A stretch of 19,620 nt of DNA, from contig JAGPDJ010000008.1 of assembly GCA_018057635.1 (NCBI GenBank), forward strand, positions 1 through 19,620. Reading direction: 5' to 3'. Under the pieces are notes generated by a model, which worked only from the letters and a program-made list of their open reading frames with translations, was not told the DNA's origin and ran no database searches. The translations under genes and the position numbers were made by a program. Source of the stretch: Ferruginibacter sp. Lineage in GTDB: Bacteria > Bacteroidota > Bacteroidia > Chitinophagales > Chitinophagaceae. Below, one piece after another: positions 1 to 7,575 of this stretch (positions are counted from its first letter, which is position 1; the number at the start of each line of letters is the position of its first letter).

Positions 1-467
1 ACTGCCATAATTTCCAGGTCGGCGCTAGTACCTCTGCCACCACCGCTTGGCTGGTGTATCATTACTTCGCCATGCGGGAAAATAAAACGCCTGCCTTTTT
101 CACCGCCGCTGAGTAAGATACTGCCCATACTGGCTGCCATACCCATACAAACGGTGCTAACCGGTGATGAGATCATCTGCATCACATCATAAATAACCAT
201 GCCACTGGTAACCATACCACCGGGGCTGTTTATGTAAAATGTGATTTCTTTTCCCGGATCCAGCGCTTCCAGGTACATGAGCCTGTCGGAAATATCCTTG
301 GCTGATTTATCGTCTACCACGCCCCATAAAAAAACCTTGCGTTGTTCAATGAATTTTTTATCAAACATCCATCCGCTCATCATTTTTTCCATCGGATTTT
401 CAGGTAATGCTACAGGTGCATCTTCATCATCCTGGCGTATATTTTTCATATAAAGATTCATATTCAT
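1..467 (-). CDS. clpP: ATP-dependent Clp protease proteolytic subunit, second paralog (partial, C-terminus beyond left edge)
   Basis: The minus strand from the ATG at 467 encodes 155 residues of a ClpP serine peptidase before the window ends. Visible ClpP marks are FYINSPGG (about 77-84), the nucleophile motif GMAAS with Ser113, and MIHQPSGG with catalytic His138. The catalytic Asp would lie off the edge. ClpP forms a tetradecameric chamber that degrades proteins fed to it by ClpX or a related AAA+ unfoldase in the cytoplasm. The first 35 or so residues are acidic and Met-rich and do not resemble the paralog. The gene begins 31 bases after the stop of the other clpP, so the two are probably cotranscribed. 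Start choice is uncertain, since in-frame ATGs also occur at 461 and 449. It is clearly a divergent paralog and not a duplicate: the strand before the active site reads [11 protein letters not shown] where the neighbour has YSRLMMDRIIFLG. Family is certain; partner choice is unknown. Confidence 0.93.
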   Translation of the reverse strand, partial: MNMNLYMKNIRQDDEDAPVALPENPMEKMMSGWMFDKKFIEQRKVFLWGVVDDKSAKDISDRLMYLEALDPGKEITFYINSPGGMVTSGMVIYDVMQMISSPVSTVCMGMAASMGSILLSGGEKGRRFIFPHGEVMIHQPSGGGRGTSADLEIMA

Positions 468-490
468 TATCAATTATTAATTATCAATTA
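466..490. repeat. AT-rich heptamer tandem repeat between the two clpP genes
   Basis: On the plus strand the short spacer between the clpP genes reads as heptamers ATTATCA, ATTATTA, ATTATCA and a partial ATTA. It abuts the start codon of the second clpP. A similar run occurs upstream of the first clpP (about 1262-1290). There is no Shine-Dalgarno sequence. A role as a translation-enhancing AT-rich leader or as replication slippage DNA is inference. Confidence 0.55.
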
Positions 491-498
491 AAACTCAA

Positions 499-1191
499 TT
501 AGTCTTTCTTGGCTTTTTTAGGATTCATCACCAGCACTTCATCAACCAGGCCATATTCTTTGGCTTCAGTAGAAGTCATCCAGTAATCGCGGTCGCAATC
601 AATGGCAACTTTATCTACCGGCTGGTTTGAATGATGAGCAATGATCTCATACAATTCGTGTTTAACTTTTCTTATTTCGTTCACGGTTATTTCAATGTCG
701 GTTGCCTGCCCGCCGGCACCTGCACTTGGCTGATGCATCATGATACGGCTGTGTTTTAAAGCGGTACGTTTGCCTTTGGCTCCTGCACACATCAGCACGG
801 CGCCCATGCTGGCGGCCATGCCAGTACAGATTGTAGCAATATCTGGCGTTATAAACTGCATGGTATCATACATGCCCAGGCCTGCATACACGCTGCCTCC
901 GGGGCTATTGATGTACATCTGGATATCCCTGGTACGGTCGGTACTTTCCAGGAAAAGTAATTGGGCGGTTACAATATTGGCCACTTCATCATTGATGGGA
1001 TAACCCAAAAAGATGATCCGGTCCATCATCAGCCTGCTGTACACATCCATTACTGCCACATTCATGGGCCGCTCTTCTATGATATTGGGAGTGAGGTTGG
1101 TTACATTGTGGTTAACATATCCATGCAAAGTATTGCTGCTGATATTTCTATGCTTTACAGCATATTTTTCAAATTCTTTTCCAAAATTCAT
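499..1191 (-). CDS. clpP: ATP-dependent Clp protease proteolytic subunit ClpP
   Basis: A full-length ClpP peptidase. Counting from the upstream ATG at 1215, the catalytic triad is Ser136 in GMAAS, His161 in MMHQPS and Asp210 in DRDYWMT, with YINSPGG at 101-107 and the C-terminal YGLVDEVL. I chose the start at 1191 (MNFGKEFEKYA, giving 230 residues) over the ATG at 1215. This N-terminus is typical of Bacteroidota ClpP, and a sigma-A type -7 box (TATATTTG, 1213-1220) overlaps the upstream ATG, which puts transcription start downstream of it. The protein is the barrel subunit of the Clp protease, used with ClpX or another unfoldase in protein quality control. It is followed after 31 bases by a second clpP, which suggests a two-subunit or regulated Clp peptidase. 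The trigger factor gene, commonly next to clpP in bacteria, is not upstream here; clpX could lie off the left edge. Confidence 0.96.
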   Translation of the reverse strand: MNFGKEFEKYAVKHRNISSNTLHGYVNHNVTNLTPNIIEERPMNVAVMDVYSRLMMDRIIFLGYPINDEVANIVTAQLLFLESTDRTRDIQMYINSPGGSVYAGLGMYDTMQFITPDIATICTGMAASMGAVLMCAGAKGKRTALKHSRIMMHQPSAGAGGQATDIEITVNEIRKVKHELYEIIAHHSNQPVDKVAIDCDRDYWMTSTEAKEYGLVDEVLVMNPKKAKKD

Positions 1192-1212
1192 CTTATAAAA
1201 ATTATGTATGAG

Positions 1213-1220
1213 CAAATATA
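1213..1220 (-). promoter_or_regulatory. Candidate -7 box of the clpP promoter
   Basis: Read on the minus strand this is TATATTTG, a full match to the Bacteroidota sigma-A -7 consensus TAnnTTTG, 21 bases before the preferred clpP start at 1191. No good TTTG -33 box sits at 17-21 bases; a TTGC occurs 25 bases upstream. It supports the shorter clpP start. Confidence 0.45.
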
Positions 1221-1261
1221 GCAGAGAGTTATTGATTAACCTGCTGCAACTTTCTTAAATA

Positions 1262-1290
1262 TTAATTATCAATTTTTAATTATTAATTAA
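1262..1290. repeat. AT-rich repeat upstream of clpP
   Basis: A run built from AATTATCA/AATTATTA units lies just after the stop of the zinc peptidase gene and before clpP. It shares TTAATTATCAATT with the spacer between the two clpP genes. It contains no G and has no clear hairpin-terminator structure. Confidence 0.4.
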
Positions 1291-1294
1291 TTTC

Positions 1295-1990
1295 TTAGTC
1301 CCTGCTTCTTCCCTGGTAAATCATGATATACTGAACGAGCATGGCAATGGAAGCCAATGCTGCCACCACATAAGTGAGTGCAGCCCATTTCAAGGCATCC
1401 TTTGCTTTTTCTTTTTCGGGAGCAGAAGTAATACCGGCATTTTCCAGCCATACCAGTGCCCTGGAAGAAGCGTCAAATTCAACCGGTAAAGTAATAACTG
1501 TAAAAACTGTTGTAACAGCAAACAGGATAATGCCGATGAGTAAAATGGTAGGGTTACCACCGCCAAAACCCATGAAACCAAGTCCGGCTATGATGATCCA
1601 TTGCGACAAAGTACTGCTTATTTGTACCGCAGGAACCAGTTTGCTTCTGAGCATAAGCATAGAATAGGCTGTTGCATGTTGAACAGCATGGCCACATTCA
1701 TGTGCTGCAACAGCTGCCGCGGCCACATTTCTTCCTTCATACACTTCGGGGCTAAGGTTTACAGTTTTGTTTGCCGGGTTGTAGTGGTCAGACAAACTAC
1801 CGGGTACAGCCGTTACCTGTACATCATAAATACCGTTGTCCCGCAGCATTTTCAATGCAATTTCATGCCCGCTAAGGCCGCTGCTGTTTGGCACCAGTGT
1901 ATATTGTGCAAATTTACTTTTCAGCCTGTACTGAACGATCATGCCAATGATCATAAAAAAAACAGAAATGGCAATAATTCCAAATGTCAT
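1295..1990 (-). CDS. YugP-type membrane zinc metallopeptidase (Zn_protease_2 family)
   Basis: A 231-residue integral membrane protein. It has an N-terminal hydrophobic helix (about 2-20), then a soluble stretch leading to the zinc motif AAHECGHAVQH, where HExxH is His97-Glu98-Cys99-Gly100-His101. Further hydrophobic segments lie at about 130-168 and 203-225. The LPVEFDASSRAL block (about 169-180) is a family hallmark, and its Glu171 is the likely third zinc ligand. This order and length match the YugP/Zn_protease_2 family of predicted neutral zinc peptidases, whose substrates are not established. Cys in the middle of HExGH is a minor variant. It follows atpA but is separated from it by a terminator and probably has its own promoter (2017-2048). 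Membrane location next to clpP suggests membrane protein turnover, which is inference. Confidence 0.9.
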   Translation of the reverse strand: MTFGIIAISVFFMIIGMIVQYRLKSKFAQYTLVPNSSGLSGHEIALKMLRDNGIYDVQVTAVPGSLSDHYNPANKTVNLSPEVYEGRNVAAAAVAAHECGHAVQHATAYSMLMLRSKLVPAVQISSTLSQWIIIAGLGFMGFGGGNPTILLIGIILFAVTTVFTVITLPVEFDASSRALVWLENAGITSAPEKEKAKDALKWAALTYVVAALASIAMLVQYIMIYQGRSRD

Positions 1991-2016
1991 TTTAAATAGA
2001 TTTTTCTATAGGGTTA

Positions 2017-2048
2017 CAAAAAGTATTCCCAACATAAAACCTGACAAA
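2017..2048 (-). promoter_or_regulatory. Candidate promoter for the YugP-like peptidase
   Basis: On the minus strand a TTTG (2045-2048) is followed after 19 bases by TACTTTTTG (2017-2025), a -7 box with one extra T compared with TAnnTTTG. It would start transcription about 15-20 bases before the ATG at 1990. Its -33 box lies just beyond the T-run of the atpA terminator, as expected for a following transcription unit. Confidence 0.35.
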
Positions 2049-2052
2049 ATAA

Positions 2053-2085
2053 CAAAAAAAGAGGCCATCTTATGAAGGATGGCCT
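2053..2085 (-). terminator. Rho-independent terminator of atpA
   Basis: On the minus strand AGGCCATC (2085-2078) pairs perfectly with GATGGCCT (2069-2062) across an 8-base loop. After one C comes a run of seven T (2060-2054). It begins 22 bases after the atpA stop. On the plus strand the stem is followed by a much weaker T-tract, so it acts mainly on the minus strand. Confidence 0.88.
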
Positions 2086-2107
2086 TTGTTGGTATTTTAA
2101 GTTTTAC

Positions 2108-3685
2108 TTATTTGTATTGTGCAGTCAGCCCCATAGCCAGGTCGGTCATTTTCTTAATGCTGTCGTCCTGTAAATTTCCTTTTTTAAATTCAGCCAGTAC
2201 TTCAGGAAGTTTATTTTCCATTTCCAGTAAAAAATGTTCTTCAAAAGCTTTCACATTTTTTACAGCAACACTTTTTAATAAACCCTGTGTACCAAGGTAG
2301 ATCATGGCAACCTGCTTTTCAACACTCATGGGTGAATATTGCAGCTGTTTCAGGATTTCCACGTTACGGGCACCTTTGTCAATTACATTTTTTGTAGCAG
2401 CATCCAGGTCACCACCAAATTTAGAGAATGCCTCTAATTCCCGGTACAATGCCTGGTCAAGCTTAAGGGTACCTGCCACTTTTTTCATTGACTTGATCTG
2501 TGCATTACCACCCACACGGCTAACCGAAATACCTACGTTGATAGCAGGGCGGATACCGGCGTTAAACAGGTTACCTTCCAGGAATATCTGTCCGTCGGTA
2601 ATAGAGATCACGTTTGTTGGAATATATGCAGATACGTCACCTGCCTGTGTTTCAATGATCGGCAGTGCTGTTAAAGATCCTCCTCCTTTTACCAAATGTT
2701 TGATAGATTGTGGAAGATCGTTCATTTGCTGGGCGATCTCATCTTTAGATACTACTTTGGCAGCCCTTTCTAATAAACGGCTATGCAGGTAGAATACGTC
2801 TCCAGGATATGCTTCACGTCCGGGTGGGCGGCGAAGCAACAAAGATACCTCACGGTAAGCTACAGCCTGTTTGGAAAGATCATCATAAATGATCAATGCC
2901 GGGCGGCCGGTATCCCTGAAAAATTCTCCGATGGCAGCTCCGGCAAATGGTGCATAGAACTGTAATGGAGCCGGATCTGAAGCAGATGCAGCCACAATGG
3001 TTGTATAAGCCATGGCACCAAATTCTTCCAGCGTTTTCATAATACCTGCAATGGTAGATGCTTTCTGGCCGATAGCCACATATATACAATAAACAGGCTT
3101 GCCTGCGTCGAAAAATTCTTTTTGATTGATAATGGTATCTACCGCGATGGCTGTTTTGCCGGTCTGGCGGTCACCAATGATCAATTCACGCTGACCACGG
3201 CCAATGGGAATCATCGCATCAATTGCTTTGATACCAGTTTGCAGCGGTTCTTTTACAGGCTCCCTGAAAATTACCCCGGGTGCTTTACGCTCCAACGGCA
3301 TTTCATATAATTCACCTTTTATCGGGCCTTTACCATCAATGGGGTTTCCCAATGTGTTGATTACACGGCCGCTCATGCCTTCGCCAACTTTAATAGATGC
3401 GATCTGGCCGGTGCGTTTAACTTTATCACCTTCTTTGATACCACTGCTGTCACCCATCAATACCACACCCACATTGTCTTCTTCCAGGTTAAGTGCAATA
3501 GCTTTTACCCCATTGTCAAACTCTACCAGTTCACCCGAACGAACATCTCTCAGTCCGTAAACACGGGCAATACCATCACCCACCTGTAATACGGTTCCTA
3601 CTTCTTCTAAACTTGTTCCTGCATTGAAATTGCTGAGTTGCTGGCGGAGGATCGCCGAAATTTCATCTGGTTTAATTTCTACCAT
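2108..3685 (-). CDS. atpA: F0F1 ATP synthase subunit alpha
   Basis: A complete 525-residue F1 alpha subunit, the non-catalytic nucleotide-binding partner of beta in the membrane ATP synthase. Visible features are the N-terminal [13 protein letters not shown] helix, the Walker A motif GDRQTGKT (171-178), the Walker B region [15 protein letters not shown] (264-278), [22 protein letters not shown] and [10 protein letters not shown], with the conserved arginine at 390 that reaches the catalytic site on beta. The start is fixed by the conserved N-terminus. No atp gene is adjacent: more than 500 bases upstream are gene-free, and downstream lies an intrinsic terminator and then a zinc peptidase. With its own good promoter (3781-3812) it looks monocistronic, away from atpH and atpG, which often flank atpA in bacteria. 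The leader is about 90 bases and contains spaced repeats. Confidence 0.99.
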   Translation of the reverse strand: MVEIKPDEISAILRQQLSNFNAGTSLEEVGTVLQVGDGIARVYGLRDVRSGELVEFDNGVKAIALNLEEDNVGVVLMGDSSGIKEGDKVKRTGQIASIKVGEGMSGRVINTLGNPIDGKGPIKGELYEMPLERKAPGVIFREPVKEPLQTGIKAIDAMIPIGRGQRELIIGDRQTGKTAIAVDTIINQKEFFDAGKPVYCIYVAIGQKASTIAGIMKTLEEFGAMAYTTIVAASASDPAPLQFYAPFAGAAIGEFFRDTGRPALIIYDDLSKQAVAYREVSLLLRRPPGREAYPGDVFYLHSRLLERAAKVVSKDEIAQQMNDLPQSIKHLVKGGGSLTALPIIETQAGDVSAYIPTNVISITDGQIFLEGNLFNAGIRPAINVGISVSRVGGNAQIKSMKKVAGTLKLDQALYRELEAFSKFGGDLDAATKNVIDKGARNVEILKQLQYSPMSVEKQVAMIYLGTQGLLKSVAVKNVKAFEEHFLLEMENKLPEVLAEFKKGNLQDDSIKKMTDLAMGLTAQYK

Positions 3686-3780
3686 AATTTTTTAATTGAT
3701 CGGTTGAAAAGTTTGTTGGTTGAAAGCTTGATTTGGGACTTGTAAACCTGTTAACTTATCAACCTGTTTTTAATCGGCTG

Positions 3781-3812
3781 CAAAGGTAGGGTATGGTTGC
3801 CGGAATGGCAAA
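3781..3812 (-). promoter_or_regulatory. atpA promoter, Bacteroidota sigma-A type
   Basis: On the minus strand a -33 TTTG (3809-3812) and a -7 TACCTTTG (3781-3788) are exactly 20 bases apart, a full match to TTTG-N(17-21)-TAnnTTTG. Transcription would begin near 3775 and give a leader of about 90 bases to the atpA ATG. Confidence 0.75.
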
Positions 3813-3989
3813 AAAAACAACAATAATTAGAAGAATATCCACTCGTTTTCCGTTCCTTGATCTTTAGCAACTTAAAATATGTTAAGTTCTTTCAATAACT
3901 CAACACATTAAAAATAATTAAGGAGTTCGTTTCAAGGAACCACTGTTGAAGTTACAGTAGTACTGAAGTTTAATCACAGCTCCTTCCCG

Positions 3990-4006
3990 TCCCGCCTAAG
4001 GCGGGA
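3990..4006. repeat. Perfect 8-bp-arm inverted repeat TCCCGCCT-A-AGGCGGGA
   Basis: A GC-rich palindrome with a single central base in an otherwise AT-rich spacer. A one-base loop cannot form a normal hairpin, and no T-run follows it, so it is not an intrinsic terminator. The style resembles intergenic palindromes dispersed in many genomes; dispersal here cannot be checked from one window. Confidence 0.6.
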
Positions 4007-4038
4007 GGCTGTATATCGATTGCGGGGGCCCTTTTTGG

Positions 4039-4066
4039 GTACCTTTTTGGGCAAACAAAAAGGTAC
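4039..4066. repeat. Perfect 11-bp-arm inverted repeat around a 6-base loop
   Basis: GTACCTTTTTG (4039-4049) and its exact complement CAAAAAGGTAC (4056-4066) enclose the loop GGCAAA. CCCTTTTTGG just before it (4030-4038) partly repeats the left arm. It lies 33 bases from the GC-rich palindrome. It could be a dispersed intergenic repeat, a protein-binding site, or a transcript-end hairpin, though no gene reads into it from the left on the plus strand. Confidence 0.6.
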
Positions 4067-4247
4067 AGGGATTAATCAAAATATCATCATTAATTATATA
4101 GTGATGTAATTAATTCTATGGGGAAACACATAAATTTTTCTCTATAACATCAAAAGCTTTCCATGAAACTTAAACAGCCCGGCTGATTCTCTCTTTTTTT
4201 ATCTAATTTCATACATTCTACTATTTAAAGAGTTAAATCAACTTTTA

Positions 4248-7238
4248 ATGAAAAATTTATTACTCAAGGCAGGTCTCATTTTGCTTATATTTTCTGTTAA
4301 CCTGGTACCATCATCTTTGTTTGCACAGGTTAATGAAGATCCCGACTTACCTGCTTTACCCAATCAAACCATTTCCAAAGAAGAATATCTTTCTAAGAGG
4401 GAACAATATATCAGCAACCTGCGTGGAAACCAGTTTCTGAATGAGAACACATTCAATGCAAGGGCACAGGCAATTGAGCAGAAAATTAACCAGGAAAGGC
4501 TGCAGCAGACAAATAATACATTGATGATACTTGCTCCAAACTGGACAGAACTTGGCCCATCACCCATACCAAACGGGCAAACAACTACCAACAGTGTAGC
4601 TGTGAGCGGGAGGGTTACAGCAATTGCTATTCATCCCACAAATCCAAATCTTGTTTATGTAGGCACGGCCAATGGCGGTATTTACCGTACTACAGATGGC
4701 GGAAATACCTGGACACCCATATTTGATGCCGCACAATCGCTGGCAATCGGGGCGCTGGCGCTGGCTCCATCAAATCCTTCTATATTATATGTTGGAACAG
4801 GAGAAGCAAATCTTTCAGCTGATTCATATGTTGGAGTAGGGATTTATCGCATTGACAATGCCGACGCTTCACCGGTATTGAACGGCCCAATCAATCCTCC
4901 CATTTCCGGAACAACCTGTTTCTTTGGCAGGTCGGTGAGTAAAATACTGGTTGATCCCACCAATGCAGCCACCATTTTTGTTTCAACCGGAACAGGTGTG
5001 ATCGGTAATCCGAATGGAAGCCCTGGCGGCGGTACTGTTCCTCCATTGGGCCGCAGGGGAATTTACAGGTCAACCAATGCAACAGCTGCCGCAGGTTCTA
5101 TTAGTTTTACTAAACTGGATATTACAGCAGTGAATGATAATTTCACCATCCTGGATATGGTGATGGAACCCGGAAACCCGGATGTGATCACCTGTTATAT
5201 GTATGCAAGTGGCGGAGGTATATACCGCACCGTTAATGCAACTGCCGCAACACCGGTTTTTACACATCCTTATACAACAGCCAGTTCAGTGAGAGGCGAA
5301 TTGGCCATAGCAAAAGTTGGTGGAGCAGTTACCCTATACTGTGCCAATGGTGAAAACAGTACAGGCAGGTTATTAAAATCAGTGGATGCTGGTGCAACCT
5401 GGTTTACTACTGCCGGAACAACAGGTTTCTGTTCAGGCCAGTGTTTTTATGATATTGCTATTGAAGTGGATCCAACCAATGATGATAATGTTTATGTAGG
5501 CGGAGCAGCAGGAACCAATATTTTCCGGCGTTCAACCGATGGACTGGCAACTATACCGGCTTCTTCCACAACCAACCTGCATGCAGATTGCCATGTTATA
5601 AAATGTGCGCCTTCTGCCCCGCAAACATTATACCTGGGATGTGATGGTGGAATTTATAAATCAACCGATGGCGGGGTTACCTGGACCACGAAAAATACTG
5701 CAGGATTTTCTGCTACACAATTTCAAAGCATTGCATTGCATCCAATAGATCCCAATTTTACTATTGGAGGTACACAGGATAACGGGACAAATAAAATAAA
5801 CCCCGATGGATCACATACACGAATAGACGGTGGTGATGGTGGTTATACATTGATAGACCAAAATGCAGCAGACAATACCAATGTTACCATGTATCATACT
5901 TATTATAATAATAGCGGACAGGCGGGATTTTCAAGGGCCCTCACTTCTCCCGGTGCCTGGACATTCTTTGGATGCGGCGGAACAGCCAATGGAATTTCAT
6001 GCCCATCCACCACCTTGTTTTATGCGCCCATGGCACTTGGCCCCGGTAATCCGAATACGGTTTATTTTGCAACAGACAGGTTGTACAGGTCGGCAGACAA
6101 AGGCGTAGCCATGCCGCTTGTAAGCCAGGGCCCGGTAATTTCAGGTGTACCTATTTCCAGTATTTCAATAGCCAAAACAGATGACAATGTTAGAATAATC
6201 GGCTTTACCAATGGCAAGGTTTACAGAACATTTACCGGGTCATCCGTGTTAGATGACGTAACGCCGTTTGGTTCAGCTGCAGTTCCGGTTGGCAGGGTGA
6301 TGATCGATCCAATTGATAAAAAAACGGCCTATGTAAGTTATGGCGGATATGGCCTTGCTCCCGGAAGGCACGTTTGGAAAACGACCAACCTGGATGCAGT
6401 TACACCAACCTGGGCAATATCTGGCACCGGAATTCCGGATATACCTGTAAATGCAATGGCAATTGATCCGGGAAATACCAGTATTGTTTTTGCCGGAACT
6501 GATATTGGTGTTTATGTATCAATTGATGCAGGTACAACCTGGAACAGCTACAGCGCCGGTTTACCGATGGTACCGGTATTTGATATGGCTGTGCATCCGG
6601 TTACCAAAGCAATAAAAATTGCAACACACGGGCGGGGTTTCTGGCAATCTACCAATGCAGTTATACCGGTTGAATACAATGGCTTTTATGCAACTCCAAA
6701 GAGAAATGCACGGGTTTTACTGGAATGGTTAACATCCAGTGAATCTAACAACAAAGGCTTTATTATAGAAAGATCGCTTTATAATAACAACAGCAGTTTG
6801 CTTGTTTTTGAAGAAATTGGATTTGTAAAAGGCAGCGGTACAACTTCTTCTCCTAAAAAATATGAATTTACCGATGCGCCACTGGGCGGTAAAAAATTCA
6901 TTTACCGGTTAAAACAGGTTAATTATGACGGAGCATTCAAATATTCCGATCAGCGGGTTGTTTCATTAACCGGCTTTGATTATGCATTGCATGATATTTT
7001 TCCAAACCCGGTTACAGATAAAGCCATGATACAATACCAGTTACCCGAAGCAGGACAGGTAAATATCAGTGTTTATTCAATGGATGGAAAACTGTTAAAA
7101 ACAATGGTGAGTGAATGGAAGCAACCGGGCATTTACCAGGTTTCTCTGAACACAAACAATTATTCAGCCGGTAGTTATATATTTAAGATGACAACTGAAG
7201 GATTTTACAATACCAAAACTTTTGTGGTAACTAAATAA
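4248..7238 (+). CDS. Secreted Asp-box/VPS10-like beta-propeller protein with T9SS type A sorting domain
   Basis: A 996-residue exported protein. An N-terminal signal peptide (about 1-26, cleavage near LFA|QV) precedes a short polar linker. A long beta-propeller region (about 95-800) follows. It contains several Asp-box (BNR) turns of the form S/T-x-D-x-G-x-T-W: TTDGGNTWT 148-156, SVDAGATWF 378-386, STDGGVTWT 472-480 and SIDAGTTWN 758-766, plus repeated DPTN-x-(5)-VYVG strands. This resembles sortilin/VPS10 and 'glycosyl hydrolase' BNR-repeat proteins of Bacteroidota. No sialidase active site could be recognised, so a binding or scaffold role is as likely as an enzyme. An FN3-like region (about 806-905) leads to the C-terminal T9SS domain (about 912-996) beginning DIFPNPVTDKAMI, which directs outer-membrane secretion and usually surface anchoring. 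It lies 337 bases before another T9SS cargo on the same strand. Confidence 0.88.
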   Translation: MKNLLLKAGLILLIFSVNLVPSSLFAQVNEDPDLPALPNQTISKEEYLSKREQYISNLRGNQFLNENTFNARAQAIEQKINQERLQQTNNTLMILAPNWTELGPSPIPNGQTTTNSVAVSGRVTAIAIHPTNPNLVYVGTANGGIYRTTDGGNTWTPIFDAAQSLAIGALALAPSNPSILYVGTGEANLSADSYVGVGIYRIDNADASPVLNGPINPPISGTTCFFGRSVSKILVDPTNAATIFVSTGTGVIGNPNGSPGGGTVPPLGRRGIYRSTNATAAAGSISFTKLDITAVNDNFTILDMVMEPGNPDVITCYMYASGGGIYRTVNATAATPVFTHPYTTASSVRGELAIAKVGGAVTLYCANGENSTGRLLKSVDAGATWFTTAGTTGFCSGQCFYDIAIEVDPTNDDNVYVGGAAGTNIFRRSTDGLATIPASSTTNLHADCHVIKCAPSAPQTLYLGCDGGIYKSTDGGVTWTTKNTAGFSATQFQSIALHPIDPNFTIGGTQDNGTNKINPDGSHTRIDGGDGGYTLIDQNAADNTNVTMYHTYYNNSGQAGFSRALTSPGAWTFFGCGGTANGISCPSTTLFYAPMALGPGNPNTVYFATDRLYRSADKGVAMPLVSQGPVISGVPISSISIAKTDDNVRIIGFTNGKVYRTFTGSSVLDDVTPFGSAAVPVGRVMIDPIDKKTAYVSYGGYGLAPGRHVWKTTNLDAVTPTWAISGTGIPDIPVNAMAIDPGNTSIVFAGTDIGVYVSIDAGTTWNSYSAGLPMVPVFDMAVHPVTKAIKIATHGRGFWQSTNAVIPVEYNGFYATPKRNARVLLEWLTSSESNNKGFIIERSLYNNNSSLLVFEEIGFVKGSGTTSSPKKYEFTDAPLGGKKFIYRLKQVNYDGAFKYSDQRVVSLTGFDYALHDIFPNPVTDKAMIQYQLPEAGQVNISVYSMDGKLLKTMVSEWKQPGIYQVSLNTNNYSAGSYIFKMTTEGFYNTKTFVVTK

Positions 7239-7575
7239 GGTTATTGAGGAAATACATTAATCAAAAAAAGGTTTATCAGCCTGTAAATCTGTATGCTGTA
7301 TGCTTATTTTAAATCAAATTCCCTGTGTGGAAGTTTTTTTAAAAAAAAATTGTAATTTTCGCATTCAATTTTCTGTTTTTTATTACTGATGAACCCGGTT
7401 TTTTAATAAAGCAAAAAAGTTGTGCTTCTTTCCCCTAAGTATGAAATAAAATATTTTATTAAAAGCATGTGATCAATTAAACAGAAAATCTATCCAAATT
7501 AAATTCTCAAAAATAATATTTCATTAAAAAATTTAGCGGTTGCTATCTATTATCTAAACATTTAACTAGGACATT
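7239..7575. other. AT-rich intergenic region between two T9SS cargo genes
   Basis: This 337-base stretch has no supported gene. It contains long T and A tracts (7334-7349) and a 16-base perfect AT palindrome, AATAAAATATTTTATT (7445-7460). A -7-like TAATTTTC (7353-7360) lacks a well-spaced -33 box. No stem-loop terminator follows the upstream gene. Whether the downstream protease has its own promoter cannot be decided from the sequence. Confidence 0.5.

Larger units (their letters stand above)
3686..4247. other. Gene-free region between divergent atpA and the beta-propeller gene
   Basis: About 560 bases without a convincing coding region. From left to right it holds the atpA leader with two pairs of 8-mers, each at 16-base spacing (GGTTGAAA at 3702 and 3718; AACCTGTT at 3745 and 3761). 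The atpA promoter follows at 3781-3812. Two perfect inverted repeats (3990-4006 and 4039-4066) flank a G-rich patch near 4023-4029. The last 180 bases are AT-rich. I could not find a full TAnnTTTG box for the plus-strand gene at 4248. Confidence 0.7.

Noticed and set aside
3122..3560. Plus-strand open frames inside atpA and similar antisense frames inside clpP and the Ig array
   Set aside because: They are shadows of strongly coding, conserved genes on the other strand or in the true frame, with no independent family signal.
4248..7238. Calling the propeller protein a sialidase or glycoside hydrolase
   Set aside because: Asp-box turns are structural; no sialidase arginine triad or FRIP motif was recognised.
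7445..7460. 16-base AT palindrome AATAAAATATTTTATT
   Set aside because: In an AT-rich spacer such a palindrome is expected by chance; no neighbouring regulatory element supports it.
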